Shown here in pieces: positions 48,855 through 58,399 of a DNA stretch of 64,000 nt; position 1 is the first letter of the stretch, and every line of letters starts with the position of its first letter. The position numbers and the translations under genes were made by a program. The notes below the pieces were generated by a model. That model made no database searches. It saw nothing but the letters and a program-made list of their open reading frames with translations, and had not been told where the DNA came from. The stretch is from Candidatus Propionivibrio dominans (lineage in GTDB: Bacteria; Pseudomonadota; Gammaproteobacteria; Burkholderiales; Rhodocyclaceae): assembly GCA_016709335.1 (NCBI GenBank), contig JADJNC010000004.1, positions 248,001 through 312,000 on the forward strand, in the 5' to 3' direction.

Positions 48855-48867
48855 CGGCGCGGCGCCA

Positions 48868-49146
48868 TCAACTGGACGATCGGACGATGGATCGTATCGA
48901 GTTAACAGGGCGCTTTCGGCCGGCATTGTGGTTCCAGTGAGTGCACGCCAGCAGAGAGGGCTCCCTGCTCTGGCCATGCCAGACTGCACGGATGGCTCCA
49001 ATGAATTCGCGGGCTACTCTGGAAGGTACCAGGTAATGGCGATTGGAGACGTTAAGCTTGGCGGCCAGCCAATCGACGAGCGAAAGCATCAAAACCATGA
49101 AACCCCTGATCGTCAGCAGAATTGCACTTGCCTGATGTTTGCTCAT
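48868..49146 (-). CDS. Possible small membrane-associated protein
   Basis: A 92-aa frame (MSKHQASAILLTIRGFMVLMLSLVDWLAA ... ) with an amphipathic to hydrophobic start and a basic tail; AGGGTGG lies 7 bases before the ATG. No family is recognised, and base use is weakly coding, so it may be spurious. No other gene can be supported between 48855 and 49530. Confidence 0.35.
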   Translation of the reverse strand: MSKHQASAILLTIRGFMVLMLSLVDWLAAKLNVSNRHYLVPSRVAREFIGAIRAVWHGQSREPSLLACTHWNHNAGRKRPVNSIRSIVRSSS

Positions 49147-49530
49147 AATTGCCACCCTAGGTAGTCACATTGCAACACTAATCGTATAAATAATATACTA
49201 TGTTTTTGACTTGCATGTAACGAAATTTATTCACTCTGTTGGCGAAAATGAATGCATCGCCATGAAATGGGGTCGTCAAAGGGTTCGGTAAGAGCGGCAA
49301 ACAAGGCAGAAAACCGGTTCGCATGTCCTGCAAATGACGGTAATCACCGGGGCGACGAGAAAATGGACTGGATCTGTGCCGTACGGCTAAGCTTGATTCA
49401 GGGCGTTGGGAGCCCGTCGTTGGGGGAGTTGGAAAGAGGGGTACAACAACCTGGTCAGACCTCCGGATGGATTCTCCAGCACCCTTCCCTTCACACGTTG
49501 CAGGAGAAGGATGGACCGTCGTTCCTGAGC

Positions 49531-49740
49531 TTAGTGCAGGCCGTTGCCGGTGCGCTGCAGGTGCTTGTGCATTGCCAGGATGGCAAGGGTTTCGGTCGGG
49601 CAACCGTAATCGGGATCAATCAGCTGGCTGGCAAGCTCGTAGAGGGATTTGGCCAGACGGCGCCGGTGCGGAGAAATATCCTGTTCAAGCTGCCATGCTC
49701 TCGCATTCCGTGCAATTTCAACATAGTCGACACTAGCCAT
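49531..49740 (-). CDS. Possible short protein, 69 aa
   Basis: MASVDYVEIARNARAWQLEQDISPHRRRLAKSLYELASQLIDPDYGCPTE... is a plausible soluble helical protein, and a purine-rich ACGGAAGAA precedes the ATG. No family is recognised. Confidence 0.4.
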   Translation of the reverse strand: MASVDYVEIARNARAWQLEQDISPHRRRLAKSLYELASQLIDPDYGCPTETLAILAMHKHLQRTGNGLH

Positions 49741-49908
49741 AATTCTTCCGTTTCGAGAAAACGCAACAGAATGAAAGCAGGAAAGTATTATAACCGATGA
49801 GCAGGCCGTCAGACTTGGGTGATCACCCGGAAGAGGCTTGCAACAACGCCTCTGGTCACCATCAACTGTATAATCAATAACTGCAAATACTACTAAGGGA
49901 GGCTTGCC

Positions 49909-50256
49909 ATGGCCAATTCACCCACGCCCGGTAAGGAACAATTAAGCGATACGGCAACATCGGCTACCCGTGCCAGGGCTTCAACAAAAACGGCAGCCGC
50001 CGCAAAATCAGACAAGATCTTCAAGCCGAAGAAGGACAAACTGGTTCGCGACAGCTTTACCATGCCCGAGTCCGAATACAGTCTGATCGCCGCAGTAAAA
50101 AGGCGTTGCCTGGCCAAGGGAGTGGCCGTGAAGAAAAGCGAGGTGCTGCGCGCCGCCGTCATCGGCTTTGCCGCCCTGTCGGACGCGGAACTCACTTCAG
50201 CCCTGCAGACTCTGGTCGTCATCAAGACCGGACGCCCGCCGCAAGGGAAGAAGTAA
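49909..50256 (+). CDS. Small basic, ribbon-helix-helix-like protein
   Basis: 115 aa. A disordered Ala/Thr/Lys-rich first third is followed by VRDSFTMPESEYSLIAAVKRRCLAKGVAVKKSEVLRAAVIGFAAL: a strand plus two helices with the pattern of a ribbon-helix-helix DNA-binding fold. GGGAGG and a TATAAT box (49869-49874) lie upstream. A nucleoid or regulatory role is inferred only from the fold. Confidence 0.6.
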   Translation: MANSPTPGKEQLSDTATSATRARASTKTAAAAKSDKIFKPKKDKLVRDSFTMPESEYSLIAAVKRRCLAKGVAVKKSEVLRAAVIGFAALSDAELTSALQTLVVIKTGRPPQGKK

Positions 50257-50431
50257 GCCGGCTAACTGCGCGTAGTTTGTGCGAACAAGGCACCGAAGCA
50301 AGACCGGTCAGCAGCCTGGAGCGCATGGATTCCCGTCAATGCGCCAGACAAGCTCTTCGTCAGGTCGGCGTTGCTGGCACTTGTCATGACTTGCCGCCGA
50401 ACCAATCTGATCGATACGCTGCCCGCCTTGC

Positions 50432-51544
50432 TTATGCGGCAGATCGAAGGATTACGCCCATTTCCTTGAGTGACGCGCCGATTGCCGCCACCGCCCGGCG
50501 CATGACTTCCGGGTCGATGGCACCGATGCAGCCGACGCGGAAGGTGTCGACGCTGGTCAGCTTTCCTGGATAAAGAATGAAGCCCTTCTCGCGTACCCGC
50601 CGATAGAACTCCGGGAAATCGTAGGCGGCATCGGCAGGTGCATGGAAGGTGACAATGATTGGCGCCTGAACGGCAGCGTCGATAAAGGTGCGAAAACCCA
50701 GCGCGTGCATGCCGTTGACCAGCGTTGCGCAGTTCTCGGAATAGCGGGCCAGGCGCGCCGGCTGCCCGCCTTGCTGCGCATACAGGTCCAGTGCCTGACG
50801 TAACGCTGCGACAACGTGCGTTGGCGGCGTGAAACGCCATTGGCCGGTTTTTTGCATGTAGGCCCATTGATCGTGCAGATCCATGGCCAGTGAATGGCAA
50901 TTCTCTATGGCCAGTTCCAGTGCAGCGCGACGCACGATGACAAACCCCATTCCGGGTACGCCTTCAAGGCACTTGCCCGATGCCGCGACCAGGGCATCGA
51001 AAGGTATATCGCGTACATTGATGGGTACCACGCCGAAGGAACTCATGGCATCGACAATCAGGTGCCTGCCGCGCGCGGCGACCACGGCAGCGATTTGCGG
51101 TAGCGGATTGAGGATGCCCGTGCCGGTCTCGCAATGCACCTGGGCGACATGGCTGATGGCCGGATCGGCTGCCAGCGCCGCATCGATGCGAGCCGGATCG
51201 GCCGGTTCATCCTCGCGGTGTTTCAGCACCACGGCCTGGCGGTCCAGGTAGCCGAGCATGCGCACGATGCGCTGGCAATAGGCGCCATTATTCGGCACCA
51301 GAACCTTGCTATCACGGGGCACCAGGGTTCCCAGGGCCGCCTCGACGGCAAACGTTCCGCTGCCCTGCAGGGGTACGCAGACGTGACTGTCTTCACCGCC
51401 GACAATCGATATCAGATCGCGGCACACCGACGCCGTCAGCGCATTGAAGGCAGCGTCCCACGACCCCCAGTCGCGCAGCATCGCTTCCCTGGTTGAGTCT
51501 GCTGTGGTCAAAGGCCCGGGAGTCAAAAGAACAGGCTCATTCAT
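50432..51544 (-). CDS. phnW: 2-aminoethylphosphonate-pyruvate transaminase
   Basis: 370 aa of the PLP class V aminotransferases: [38 protein letters not shown] (PLP Asp) and [15 protein letters not shown] with the PLP Lys. PhnW moves the amino group of 2-aminoethylphosphonate to pyruvate, giving phosphonoacetaldehyde. The chosen ATG has a CAGGAG ribosome site at good spacing. No phosphonatase (phnX) or phosphonate transporter is adjacent. Confidence 0.9.
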   Translation of the reverse strand: MNEPVLLTPGPLTTADSTREAMLRDWGSWDAAFNALTASVCRDLISIVGGEDSHVCVPLQGSGTFAVEAALGTLVPRDSKVLVPNNGAYCQRIVRMLGYLDRQAVVLKHREDEPADPARIDAALAADPAISHVAQVHCETGTGILNPLPQIAAVVAARGRHLIVDAMSSFGVVPINVRDIPFDALVAASGKCLEGVPGMGFVIVRRAALELAIENCHSLAMDLHDQWAYMQKTGQWRFTPPTHVVAALRQALDLYAQQGGQPARLARYSENCATLVNGMHALGFRTFIDAAVQAPIIVTFHAPADAAYDFPEFYRRVREKGFILYPGKLTSVDTFRVGCIGAIDPEVMRRAVAAIGASLKEMGVILRSAA

Positions 51545-51636
51545 GGACATCTCCTGCAAAGTCAGGGAACGATGGCGGCGCGCAGCACGCGCCGGGCAGC
51601 GGCTTCGGCCATGGAGTCATTATAACGAGTCAGTGT

Positions 51637-52494
51637 TTACCCTGCCGACGCCGGATTAGTGCAGGCTGAGTGGGCGTCATCCGATGTCTGTTTGTCCGGC
51701 GTAACGCGTGCTGTTTGCGCTGGATTTTTTGACAGGGGTAGCCCGAGATTGAAGGCGATGCCGCCACGTGCGGCATGTGCCAGTTCGCGCCGTTGTCTGG
51801 TCTGTGAATCGAGTGACGGCGTTGGACGAAGACGAACGGTCAGAGTGCGGCAGGCGAGGATCGCGGCAAGGCATTCGGTCATTGTGGTTTCGCCGGCATA
51901 GGCTGGCGCCAGGCTGCGGCGCCCGTCAGCACCGTAATAGGACAGCGCCACCGGCTGTACCGGACGCCCGGTATCCACGGCTGCTTGAAACAGTGCGCTG
52001 TGAAAGTTCAGAATTTGCGTACCATCAGTGCTCGTACCTTCCGGGAAAATGGCCACATCCTTTCCGGCTTTCAGCATTGCCTCGATCTCTGCATTGACCA
52101 ATCTGGCATGTCCACGGCAGCCACGGCGCAGGAAGATGGTATCGGTATTCGCCGCCAGCCAGCCGACCAGAGGCCAGTGACGCAACTCGGACTTGGCAAC
52201 GAAGGCCATCGGGCGCGCTGCGTTGAGCGCGTGAATATCGAGCCAGGAAATGTGGTTGGCGACAATCAGGTTGCCCGGCGCAATGCCGGCCAGTTTTGCG
52301 TCGAGCCGGATGCCAAGGATGTCAAGCAGTTGACGCGACCAGCGCTGCTTGAGCCAGTGCCGACGATTTTCGCCAGCCGACGGGTAGACAAAGGCAATCG
52401 CGCAAGCCCCTGCCAGGAAATGCAGCCCTAGCCGTGCGCAGCGCAACGCTCGAATCAGGGGCGACGTCGGTGGCAGGCTGGCCGTTTGCTGCAT
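51637..52494 (-). CDS. olsA: Lyso-ornithine-lipid O-acyltransferase (PlsC fold)
   Basis: 285 aa with the acyltransferase motifs NHISWLD (H-x4-D) and FPEGTSTDG, plus a hydrophobic N-terminus. On its own it would be a 1-acylglycerol-3-phosphate acyltransferase. Its position five bases after olsB makes OlsA, which adds the second acyl chain to lyso-ornithine lipid, the likelier call. Confidence 0.8.
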   Translation of the reverse strand: MQQTASLPPTSPLIRALRCARLGLHFLAGACAIAFVYPSAGENRRHWLKQRWSRQLLDILGIRLDAKLAGIAPGNLIVANHISWLDIHALNAARPMAFVAKSELRHWPLVGWLAANTDTIFLRRGCRGHARLVNAEIEAMLKAGKDVAIFPEGTSTDGTQILNFHSALFQAAVDTGRPVQPVALSYYGADGRRSLAPAYAGETTMTECLAAILACRTLTVRLRPTPSLDSQTRQRRELAHAARGGIAFNLGLPLSKNPAQTARVTPDKQTSDDAHSACTNPASAG

Positions 52495-52499
52495 TCGCT

Positions 52500-53264
52500 T
52501 CAGTCCGCTTTCCCCATGAAGTGTTTGGCATAGCGTCCGTCGAGGCGTGACATCGGCATCAGGATCGGCAGGTCGGCGGTGTTGAAATCGGGATCCCAGG
52601 CGGGATCGCCACAGACGTAGGCGCCAGCGCGTAAATAGCCCTTGATCAGTGGTGGGAGTTCCGCCGGCAGATCGTTTTTCAAGGCCGCCAGGGGCAGTGG
52701 GCAGCGCGGGAAAACGCGATATTCGATCGGGCTCATGTTCTCGCCAAGCCGGTTGAAGAGGCTGGCGGCGGCATGGCCGCCGTCGGCCATGCTGATGCTG
52801 GCGCAACCGATCAGGTAATCGTATCGATTTTCCAGCATGTACTTGGCAAGACCGGCCCACAGCAGCGTGATCGTGCTGCCGGTGCGGTAGTCGGCATGCA
52901 CGCACGAGCGCCCGATTTCGACCATGCGCGGGCGCAGGTGCTGCAGGCGAGTCAGGTCGAATTCATTCTCGGAATAGTAGCTGCCGATCTGGCGCGCATT
53001 TTCCGGCGACAGGATGCGGTAGGTGCCGACCACGGCGCCTGAGTTTTCGTCACGCACGACCAGGTGTTCGCAATACGTGTCGTAGATGTCCTGATCGACA
53101 CCCGGTGTGCGGGTCGGCAGGTTGGCGCCCAGTTCGCCAGCAAAAATGCGATAACGCAGCTTTTGCGCTTCGAGAATCTCACGCTCGCTGTGAGCGAGAC
53201 CGACTGAAAGTTTATGACGTACTGGTTTGGCGTGTTGCAGGCAGTTGAGTGACGTTGTAGTCAT
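52500..53264 (-). CDS. olsB: L-ornithine N-alpha-acyltransferase
   Basis: OlsB transfers a 3-hydroxyacyl group from ACP to ornithine, the first step of ornithine-lipid synthesis. The 254-aa GNAT-fold protein has LRYRIFAGELGA, DQDIYDTYCEHLVVRD, GTYRILSPE and the EIGRSCVHADYR segment. I start at MTTTSLNC, since upstream codons lack a ribosome site. It forms an operon with olsA. Confidence 0.85.
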   Translation of the reverse strand: MTTTSLNCLQHAKPVRHKLSVGLAHSEREILEAQKLRYRIFAGELGANLPTRTPGVDQDIYDTYCEHLVVRDENSGAVVGTYRILSPENARQIGSYYSENEFDLTRLQHLRPRMVEIGRSCVHADYRTGSTITLLWAGLAKYMLENRYDYLIGCASISMADGGHAAASLFNRLGENMSPIEYRVFPRCPLPLAALKNDLPAELPPLIKGYLRAGAYVCGDPAWDPDFNTADLPILMPMSRLDGRYAKHFMGKAD

Positions 53265-53379
53265 GGTCCATCTCCTTGTTGTCCTGGAGACAGACTGTAG
53301 GCATAAAAGATTACAGAGGGATTGCAGTCTGGTTAAGTTTCGGTTTAACAATGTTCGATTCGGGTTGCAGGGTTTGTTC

Positions 53380-55269
53380 TCAAGGCTGATATTCCAGCTT
53401 TACTCCTTCCGTTTCATCACCCAATTTCATCCGGACATCAATAAAAGCGCGTTTGTCTTCAATCGCTATATGGTGTTGCAGCCATCTTTTTACAAACCCG
53501 AGCAATTCAGTATTAACCGATACCTTGCTTTCGATCACTTTGTTTTGCAGCTTGGCAAGTTGATTTCTAAGTTGATCGTGATATTTCCCATGCGTCCCTA
53601 TGTCACGATAACCAAAATCAAATAACAGCCTTTCTTCGAAGCCAAAATGCACGTTGGTGTAGTGCACCAGCTCATTCAATATTTCTTCGACTGTTTCCAC
53701 TTCCGCATCATTTGAAACCATTTCAACATATAGCCGGTTAATCAGCTCAATCAACGTTTTATGCTGCTCATCAATTTGCTCAATACCAACGCTTAAATTA
53801 TCCGACCATTCAAAAAACACAGGACTTTCACTAACAACACTATCCGGGTTGAACTGCAAAGCAAATATGGTTATATCATCGGATTGCGATTGTGTTCCGC
53901 AAAACGCCGTAATTTCATTGAGCAGGCCATGAACCAGAACCTTGACATCAGCATAGGTGGAAGTTAATACGTCAATGGTTCGCTCCAGTGAGAAAAACTC
54001 CTGCTGATCGTTCACCGCCTCAGTTACCCCGTCAGTGTATAGAACCAGAGTGTCGCCAGCCTCTAGCTGAAAGCTGGAGACCTCATACTGAGCCTCTTCG
54101 TGAACCCCCAGTAAAATATTATTGGGGACTGTCAGGAGATCGAAGCGGCCATTTCCATGCGCCAGCAAGGGAGCGTTATGCCCCCCATTGATGTAACGAA
54201 ATTCACCTGTCATTACATTTAACAGCCCGACAAACAAGCTGACAAACATGTTTGTTTCGTTGTTCTTGCATAACAGTTTATTTATGGTGACCAATGCACT
54301 GGCAAATTTTTTCGGCTTGGTTATCTTCGACCTGAGCAATGCCATGGTTTCCATCATGAACAAGGCAGCGGGAACGCCTTTTCCTGAGACATCGCCGATA
54401 ACAATAACAATATGATTGTCATCAATCGGAAAGGCATCATAAAAATCTCCGCCCATTTCCTTGGCCGGGCGGGCGACTCCAAAAGCCTTGATTTGCGGGT
54501 GTTGCGGGAATAGATAACTGCTTTTCGGGATCATATTTGCCTGGATCGCCGCCGCAATTGACACTTCTCTTTGCAGATTTTCGAGAATCTGTTTCTCGAC
54601 TTCTCTGAGCCGATCCAGCTCTTTCTCGGCGTTTTTATAATCAGTAATATCTCTGACAACACCGATAAACATCAAACGTTCATTGATGCGCATTTGGCTG
54701 GTGATCAGATCCATGGGGAAGATCTCGCCGTTGGCACGTTTTCCTGGAACCTCTCTTCTGTTTTTGCCCAGAATTTTTGATACGTTGGTGTTCAGGTATT
54801 TTTCAATGTAGCCATCATGTTCAGCCGCATAGGGTTCCGGCATCAATATTTTGACGTTGAGCCCCTTTACATCCTCTTCCTTGTAGCCAAAAATCTTTTC
54901 AGCGGCCGGGTTGAAGGTTTTTATGGTTCCCTTTTCGTCAATAATTACTACAGCATCGAATATGTTTTGAATGATGCCGGCAGCCTTTCGGTGTGCTGCC
55001 TGTGCTTTTGTCGTCAGTTTGTCTGCCTGTTGACGGATGAAGTAGGCTGCGACCGTTGAAAAGGTTGCAGTCACAAAGACGGTAATGGTGTGAGATTCCC
55101 ATAAGGTCAATTCACCTTTGAAAAATAGCTCTTTCACCAGTTCAAAGATGGCCATCAGCGCTGCTACGCCAAGGAAAGTGCTAAGCAGGGGAGCTCCTGA
55201 AAAAAATCGGACTATTTGCGAACGAATTTGGACGACAAAAAATTCCCTTTGAAGTACTTTCCAATTCAT
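53380..55269 (-). CDS. Membrane PAS / SpoIIE-type phosphatase / bacteriohemerythrin fusion
   Basis: 629 aa: two membrane segments (about 28-48 and 60-78), a PAS domain (about 97-210), a short coiled coil, a SpoIIE/RsbU PP2C phosphatase (about 235-472; GGDFYDAF and GDVSGKGVPAALFM hold the metal Asp residues, then LYTDGVTEAVN and DDITIF) and a hemerythrin domain (about 492-612). All seven di-iron ligands are present: H503, H541, E545, H560, H564, H600, D605. The gene is visibly richer in A+T than its neighbours. It is divergent from STAS and HATPase genes, so the substrate is probably the STAS protein. Confidence 0.9.
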   Translation of the reverse strand: MNWKVLQREFFVVQIRSQIVRFFSGAPLLSTFLGVAALMAIFELVKELFFKGELTLWESHTITVFVTATFSTVAAYFIRQQADKLTTKAQAAHRKAAGIIQNIFDAVVIIDEKGTIKTFNPAAEKIFGYKEEDVKGLNVKILMPEPYAAEHDGYIEKYLNTNVSKILGKNRREVPGKRANGEIFPMDLITSQMRINERLMFIGVVRDITDYKNAEKELDRLREVEKQILENLQREVSIAAAIQANMIPKSSYLFPQHPQIKAFGVARPAKEMGGDFYDAFPIDDNHIVIVIGDVSGKGVPAALFMMETMALLRSKITKPKKFASALVTINKLLCKNNETNMFVSLFVGLLNVMTGEFRYINGGHNAPLLAHGNGRFDLLTVPNNILLGVHEEAQYEVSSFQLEAGDTLVLYTDGVTEAVNDQQEFFSLERTIDVLTSTYADVKVLVHGLLNEITAFCGTQSQSDDITIFALQFNPDSVVSESPVFFEWSDNLSVGIEQIDEQHKTLIELINRLYVEMVSNDAEVETVEEILNELVHYTNVHFGFEERLLFDFGYRDIGTHGKYHDQLRNQLAKLQNKVIESKVSVNTELLGFVKRWLQHHIAIEDKRAFIDVRMKLGDETEGVKLEYQP

Positions 55270-55570
55270 GCGAAATACTTTCGACAAAGATTATGCTTGA
55301 GCAATACCATCAGGAGGCACGAGCAGTAGTTTGACATTTCAATCGCGAATAAGGCTGGCTGGACTTTTGTTGGTACTTTGTTTGGTGTTTAACAAGAAAG
55401 ACCGAACCCTTTCGGGAGAACGAGTTAAAAGGTGTTGTGCAATAAAATCCATTGATCAATGAATTTATTGTCTATCACCCTACCATCGGTCAATATTTCT
55501 GTCACCTGTTTGTCACATTCCTATTTTACAATTAGATTAACTGTTTATTAACTTCTGGAGTTGGCTAACC
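55270..55570. promoter_or_regulatory. AT-rich divergent promoter region
   Basis: This 300-base stretch separates the SpoIIE-hemerythrin gene from the STAS gene. It is AT-rich with several TTGT/TATTTT words near 55490-55550, but I see no clean -35/-10 pair or palindrome, and no gene. Confidence 0.4.
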
Positions 55571-55915
55571 ATGCCCATTAACTATAATGACAGCAATGCC
55601 AAATTCCGCTTGATCTGGCTTTCCGGGCGTCTTGACATAGCGGGAACGGCCGAGATCGAAGGGAAGTTCGCCGCATTTGCTGCTACGGAGAGGATTCGTG
55701 TGATCGTTGATCTCACCGGAGTCAATTTCCTTTCGTCGATCGGCATACGCGCCATCATTTCGAATGCCAAGGCCCAGCAGCAGCGTGGCGGGAAAATGGT
55801 TCTTTTCGTCGGCGAGAATGCAACAGTCGCCAAGACGCTCGAGTTGACGGGGATCGCCACGCTCATTCCGACGTTCAAGGACATGAGCGAGGCGGAACAA
55901 GCCGCTACCCAATAG
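55571..55915 (+). CDS. STAS-domain anti-anti-sigma factor (RsbV/SpoIIAA type)
   Basis: 114 aa STAS protein. The phosphorylation loop VIVDLTGVNFLSSIGIRAI carries the expected Ser, and the C-terminal helix TVAKTLELTGIATLIP is typical. In partner switching the dephosphorylated form sequesters the HATPase kinase encoded next. TGGAG lies 12 bases before the ATG. Confidence 0.92.
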   Translation: MPINYNDSNAKFRLIWLSGRLDIAGTAEIEGKFAAFAATERIRVIVDLTGVNFLSSIGIRAIISNAKAQQQRGGKMVLFVGENATVAKTLELTGIATLIPTFKDMSEAEQAATQ

Positions 55916-55920
55916 CTATT

Positions 55921-56373
55921 GTGGAAGCACTTATGGCAACTGTTGGCGGACAACTCGCCGTTCGGGCCAGCGCAGACGATGTCAGATCTGCTTCGGAATG
56001 GCTTGAGCAAGTCTGTAGCGAGCACGACGTCCCGGCAGAGCAGATTTTGCGTCTTGACCTCTGTCTCAATGAGGCTTTGGGCAATATCATTCTCCACGGA
56101 GGACCGTCTGCTCTCAAGGCACCGGTGCACCTGGAACTGGAAATCAAGGTTGATGGCCGCCATGCGCAGGCAGAGCTGTCGGTTTCCGATACCGGCAAGG
56201 CCTTCAATCCGCTAACGGCAGTTGCCAAAAACCAGGCGCTGACGCTGGCCGATGCCACTCCGGGTGGCTTGGGTCTGACGATGATCAACGGCTATTCCGA
56301 CCGGCTTGACTATGATTTTCGCGACGGCAGGAACCATTTGACGTTTTTCGTTCAGTGGGAAGCATCCAGTTAG
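55921..56373 (+). CDS. HATPase anti-sigma / serine kinase (RsbW type)
   Basis: 150 aa of the GHKL fold: N-box LCLNEALGNIILHGG, G1 VSDTGKAFNP and G2 PGGLGLTMINGYSD. It would phosphorylate the STAS protein upstream. A GTG at 55921 five bases after the STAS stop is the listed start; ATG at 55933 is possible. The output partner (a sigma factor or other target) is not in the window. Confidence 0.9.
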   Translation: MEALMATVGGQLAVRASADDVRSASEWLEQVCSEHDVPAEQILRLDLCLNEALGNIILHGGPSALKAPVHLELEIKVDGRHAQAELSVSDTGKAFNPLTAVAKNQALTLADATPGGLGLTMINGYSDRLDYDFRDGRNHLTFFVQWEASS

Positions 56374-56439
56374 CATAGTAAGCATAAGCGTACCCAATCC
56401 GCTTCAATCGCTGATGCGATGGACGTCAAACAAGGTCAC

Positions 56440-56625
56440 GAATCAACCTGGAAACCCTAGCTGAGTACGACCGCCGCAATACCAAGTTTGGCGTTGGTTT
56501 GGCTCTCACCCCATCCACACAGAGTGAGGGGGTTTGCACCCTTCCCCCTGCGGGAGAAGGGCCGGGGATGAAGGTCTACGATATTGGCATTACGCTCAAC
56601 TGCGTTTTTTAGGTTGAATCAAGTG
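56440..56625. repeat. Dispersed intergenic repeat, copy A
   Basis: About 185 bases (core 56472-56600) that match, in inverted orientation, copy B at 62380-62575. Shared parts: GCCGCAATACCAAGTTT, GTTTGGCTCTCACCCC, a CCCTTCCCCCTGCGGGAGAAGGG palindrome region, and ACGATATTGGCATTACGCTC. No gene lies within. Confidence 0.75.
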
Positions 56626-57377
56626 GGTTGCGTCCTTAGCCACTGGCCAACCTGCCGGGCAACCCACAGGCCATCGTCCAGCGGAAGGTCGTGCCCGGCT
56701 GTCGGATGTTCGGCAAAGGCAGTAGTCCAGTGTCTGGCGAGCTGGCGCGAACACGAGTGATCGACCAAGGCGTCGTGTTGGCTGGTCAGGATGAGCAGTG
56801 AGGGAGCCGGTCTGGCGCGCGGTGCCCGGTAGCGTTCGGCAGCGACCAACTGCCTGAGCGCATTGCGCGGACTGACCGGGTATTCGCGCCGATAGGCGAC
56901 CCAGTTTTTCAGTACTTCGGTGGGAGAATCGGCCTGGCGGCTGGTGAGTGCCAGGATCGTGCTCTCCCAATCCTGATCGCTGGCGCCTAGCAAGGCCAGC
57001 TTCAGCAGACGCGAATAACTGCCGGGCTTGAGGCGCCGATAGAAAGGGCTGAAGGGGCGCAGGCTGGTGTTGATCAGGACGGCACCGAGAATTTCATCCG
57101 GATGACGGTCTGCCCACGCCACCGCCGCCATGGCTCCGAGAGACATGGCCAGCAAATGGTAGGGAGGGCGAAGTCCTTGTGCCAGCAGTCGGGAACGGAT
57201 CGACTCTGCCATTTCCTCAACGTGTATCGGGCTGGTTTCTGCGTTCAGCGCCCCGTTGCCGGGCAGATCCGGTGTGAACACCTGCGCAGCGGGAACTTCG
57301 CTGCGAAAGGTTTCGGGAAAAAGCCCCCAGTGCCGGCTTTCCCGGGTCAGGCCGCGCAGGAAGATCCAGGTACTCAT
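56619..57377 (-). CDS. Alpha/beta hydrolase
   Basis: 252 aa: LRGLTRESRHWG near the oxyanion site, nucleophile elbow LLAMSLGAMAAV, acid region LTSQHDALVDHS and terminal His in TAGHDLPLDDG, a complete Ser-Asp-His triad. The substrate is unknown. Its start overlaps the stop of the M14 peptidase gene by one base, so the two are translated together. Confidence 0.85.
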   Translation of the reverse strand: MSTWIFLRGLTRESRHWGLFPETFRSEVPAAQVFTPDLPGNGALNAETSPIHVEEMAESIRSRLLAQGLRPPYHLLAMSLGAMAAVAWADRHPDEILGAVLINTSLRPFSPFYRRLKPGSYSRLLKLALLGASDQDWESTILALTSRQADSPTEVLKNWVAYRREYPVSPRNALRQLVAAERYRAPRARPAPSLLILTSQHDALVDHSCSRQLARHWTTAFAEHPTAGHDLPLDDGLWVARQVGQWLRTQPT

Positions 57378-58399
57378 CAGGAGTTCTGCTCGTACCAGTG
57401 CGCCAGCGCGCGATCCCGATGGCCCTGGCGCGCCTGATTGCCCGGAATCCAGCGCCGATGGCTGCAAGCGGCACGCGTCAGAAAATCAAACCAGGCCATG
57501 TGCCGGCGCAGGACACGCTGAAGGCGATGTTCAATCAGCGGGTTGAAAATGCCATGGCGGGAAAAAATCTGTCGTGGATTCTTCTTGACCCATAGCCACG
57601 AACCCATCTCCAGCGTCAACGGAAGGAAGTGGCGCGCGGGCTGGCTCCCGGCACTTCGGTAAAGATAATCCCAGAGATCGCCGTGCGCCAGGTACTGGCG
57701 GCTCTGCGGCTCGAAGATGTAGCGGTGACTGGCGTTGCTCTGGTCGAAGATTTCCTTCAGCGCGTGTATCTCGGGCAGGTGCTCGATCGGCTGGGCGGTG
57801 TGGGCGTAGGGAAACCAGATGCGGTCGTTGATGCCGAATCCTGAGTGGCAGTCGAGCGCAATGCTGAACTCGCGGGCCAGCAACTCGTCCTCGACGACCT
57901 GGCAAAGCGCCTGGCTTTCCGCTTCCATCGGGCCATGCAGGGGGCCGCGATACCACGGCAGCCCGGCGCTGATGCGCTGCCCGCCGATCAGGAAGGGAAC
58001 ACGTTCGCTGGAATCAAGCGGGGCGTTGCGCATCAGGTCAACACCATTGGGGTTGGCGCGCGTGCCTTGCCACACGCCGCCCGGATTGACGATGGGCATG
58101 AACACCAGACGTACGGATTCGAGTTGTCGATGCAGCATGCTATCCCATTGCAGGCGCATCACCAGGCTGCGCAAATAGGCGATCACGACTTCGGCGCCGA
58201 TCCGTTCGAGGCCATGCACGCCGCCAAAAAAGCCGACGGCGGGAACATCCTGACTCGGGTTGCCGAGTGTAATGGAATAAACCGGGAACTGCTGTTCCTG
58301 CGTCGTCACCTGGCAAAGCACGCGCGCTTCAAGGTGGTCCGCACCCTCCTTGATGATGCGCTCCAGTTCGATCAATTCAGGCAGTTCGGGTGCGGTCAC
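57377..58399 (-). CDS. M14-family zinc carboxypeptidase-like protein
   Basis: 340 aa. The zinc ligands appear as GGVHGLE (His, Glu) and LDCHSGFG (His); the catalytic Glu is in LTLEMGSW. The cytosolic, signal-less form with an N-terminal helical region suits the DUF2817/succinylglutamate desuccinylase-like branch. It is coupled to the hydrolase downstream. The substrate is unknown. Confidence 0.82.
   Translation of the reverse strand: MTAPELPELIELERIIKEGADHLEARVLCQVTTQEQQFPVYSITLGNPSQDVPAVGFFGGVHGLERIGAEVVIAYLRSLVMRLQWDSMLHRQLESVRLVFMPIVNPGGVWQGTRANPNGVDLMRNAPLDSSERVPFLIGGQRISAGLPWYRGPLHGPMEAESQALCQVVEDELLAREFSIALDCHSGFGINDRIWFPYAHTAQPIEHLPEIHALKEIFDQSNASHRYIFEPQSRQYLAHGDLWDYLYRSAGSQPARHFLPLTLEMGSWLWVKKNPRQIFSRHGIFNPLIEHRLQRVLRRHMAWFDFLTRAACSHRRWIPGNQARQGHRDRALAHWYEQNS

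Noticed and set aside
49252..49800. 182-codon plus-strand frame
   Set aside because: No ribosome site, mixed low-quality composition, and it covers a more plausible small minus-strand gene.
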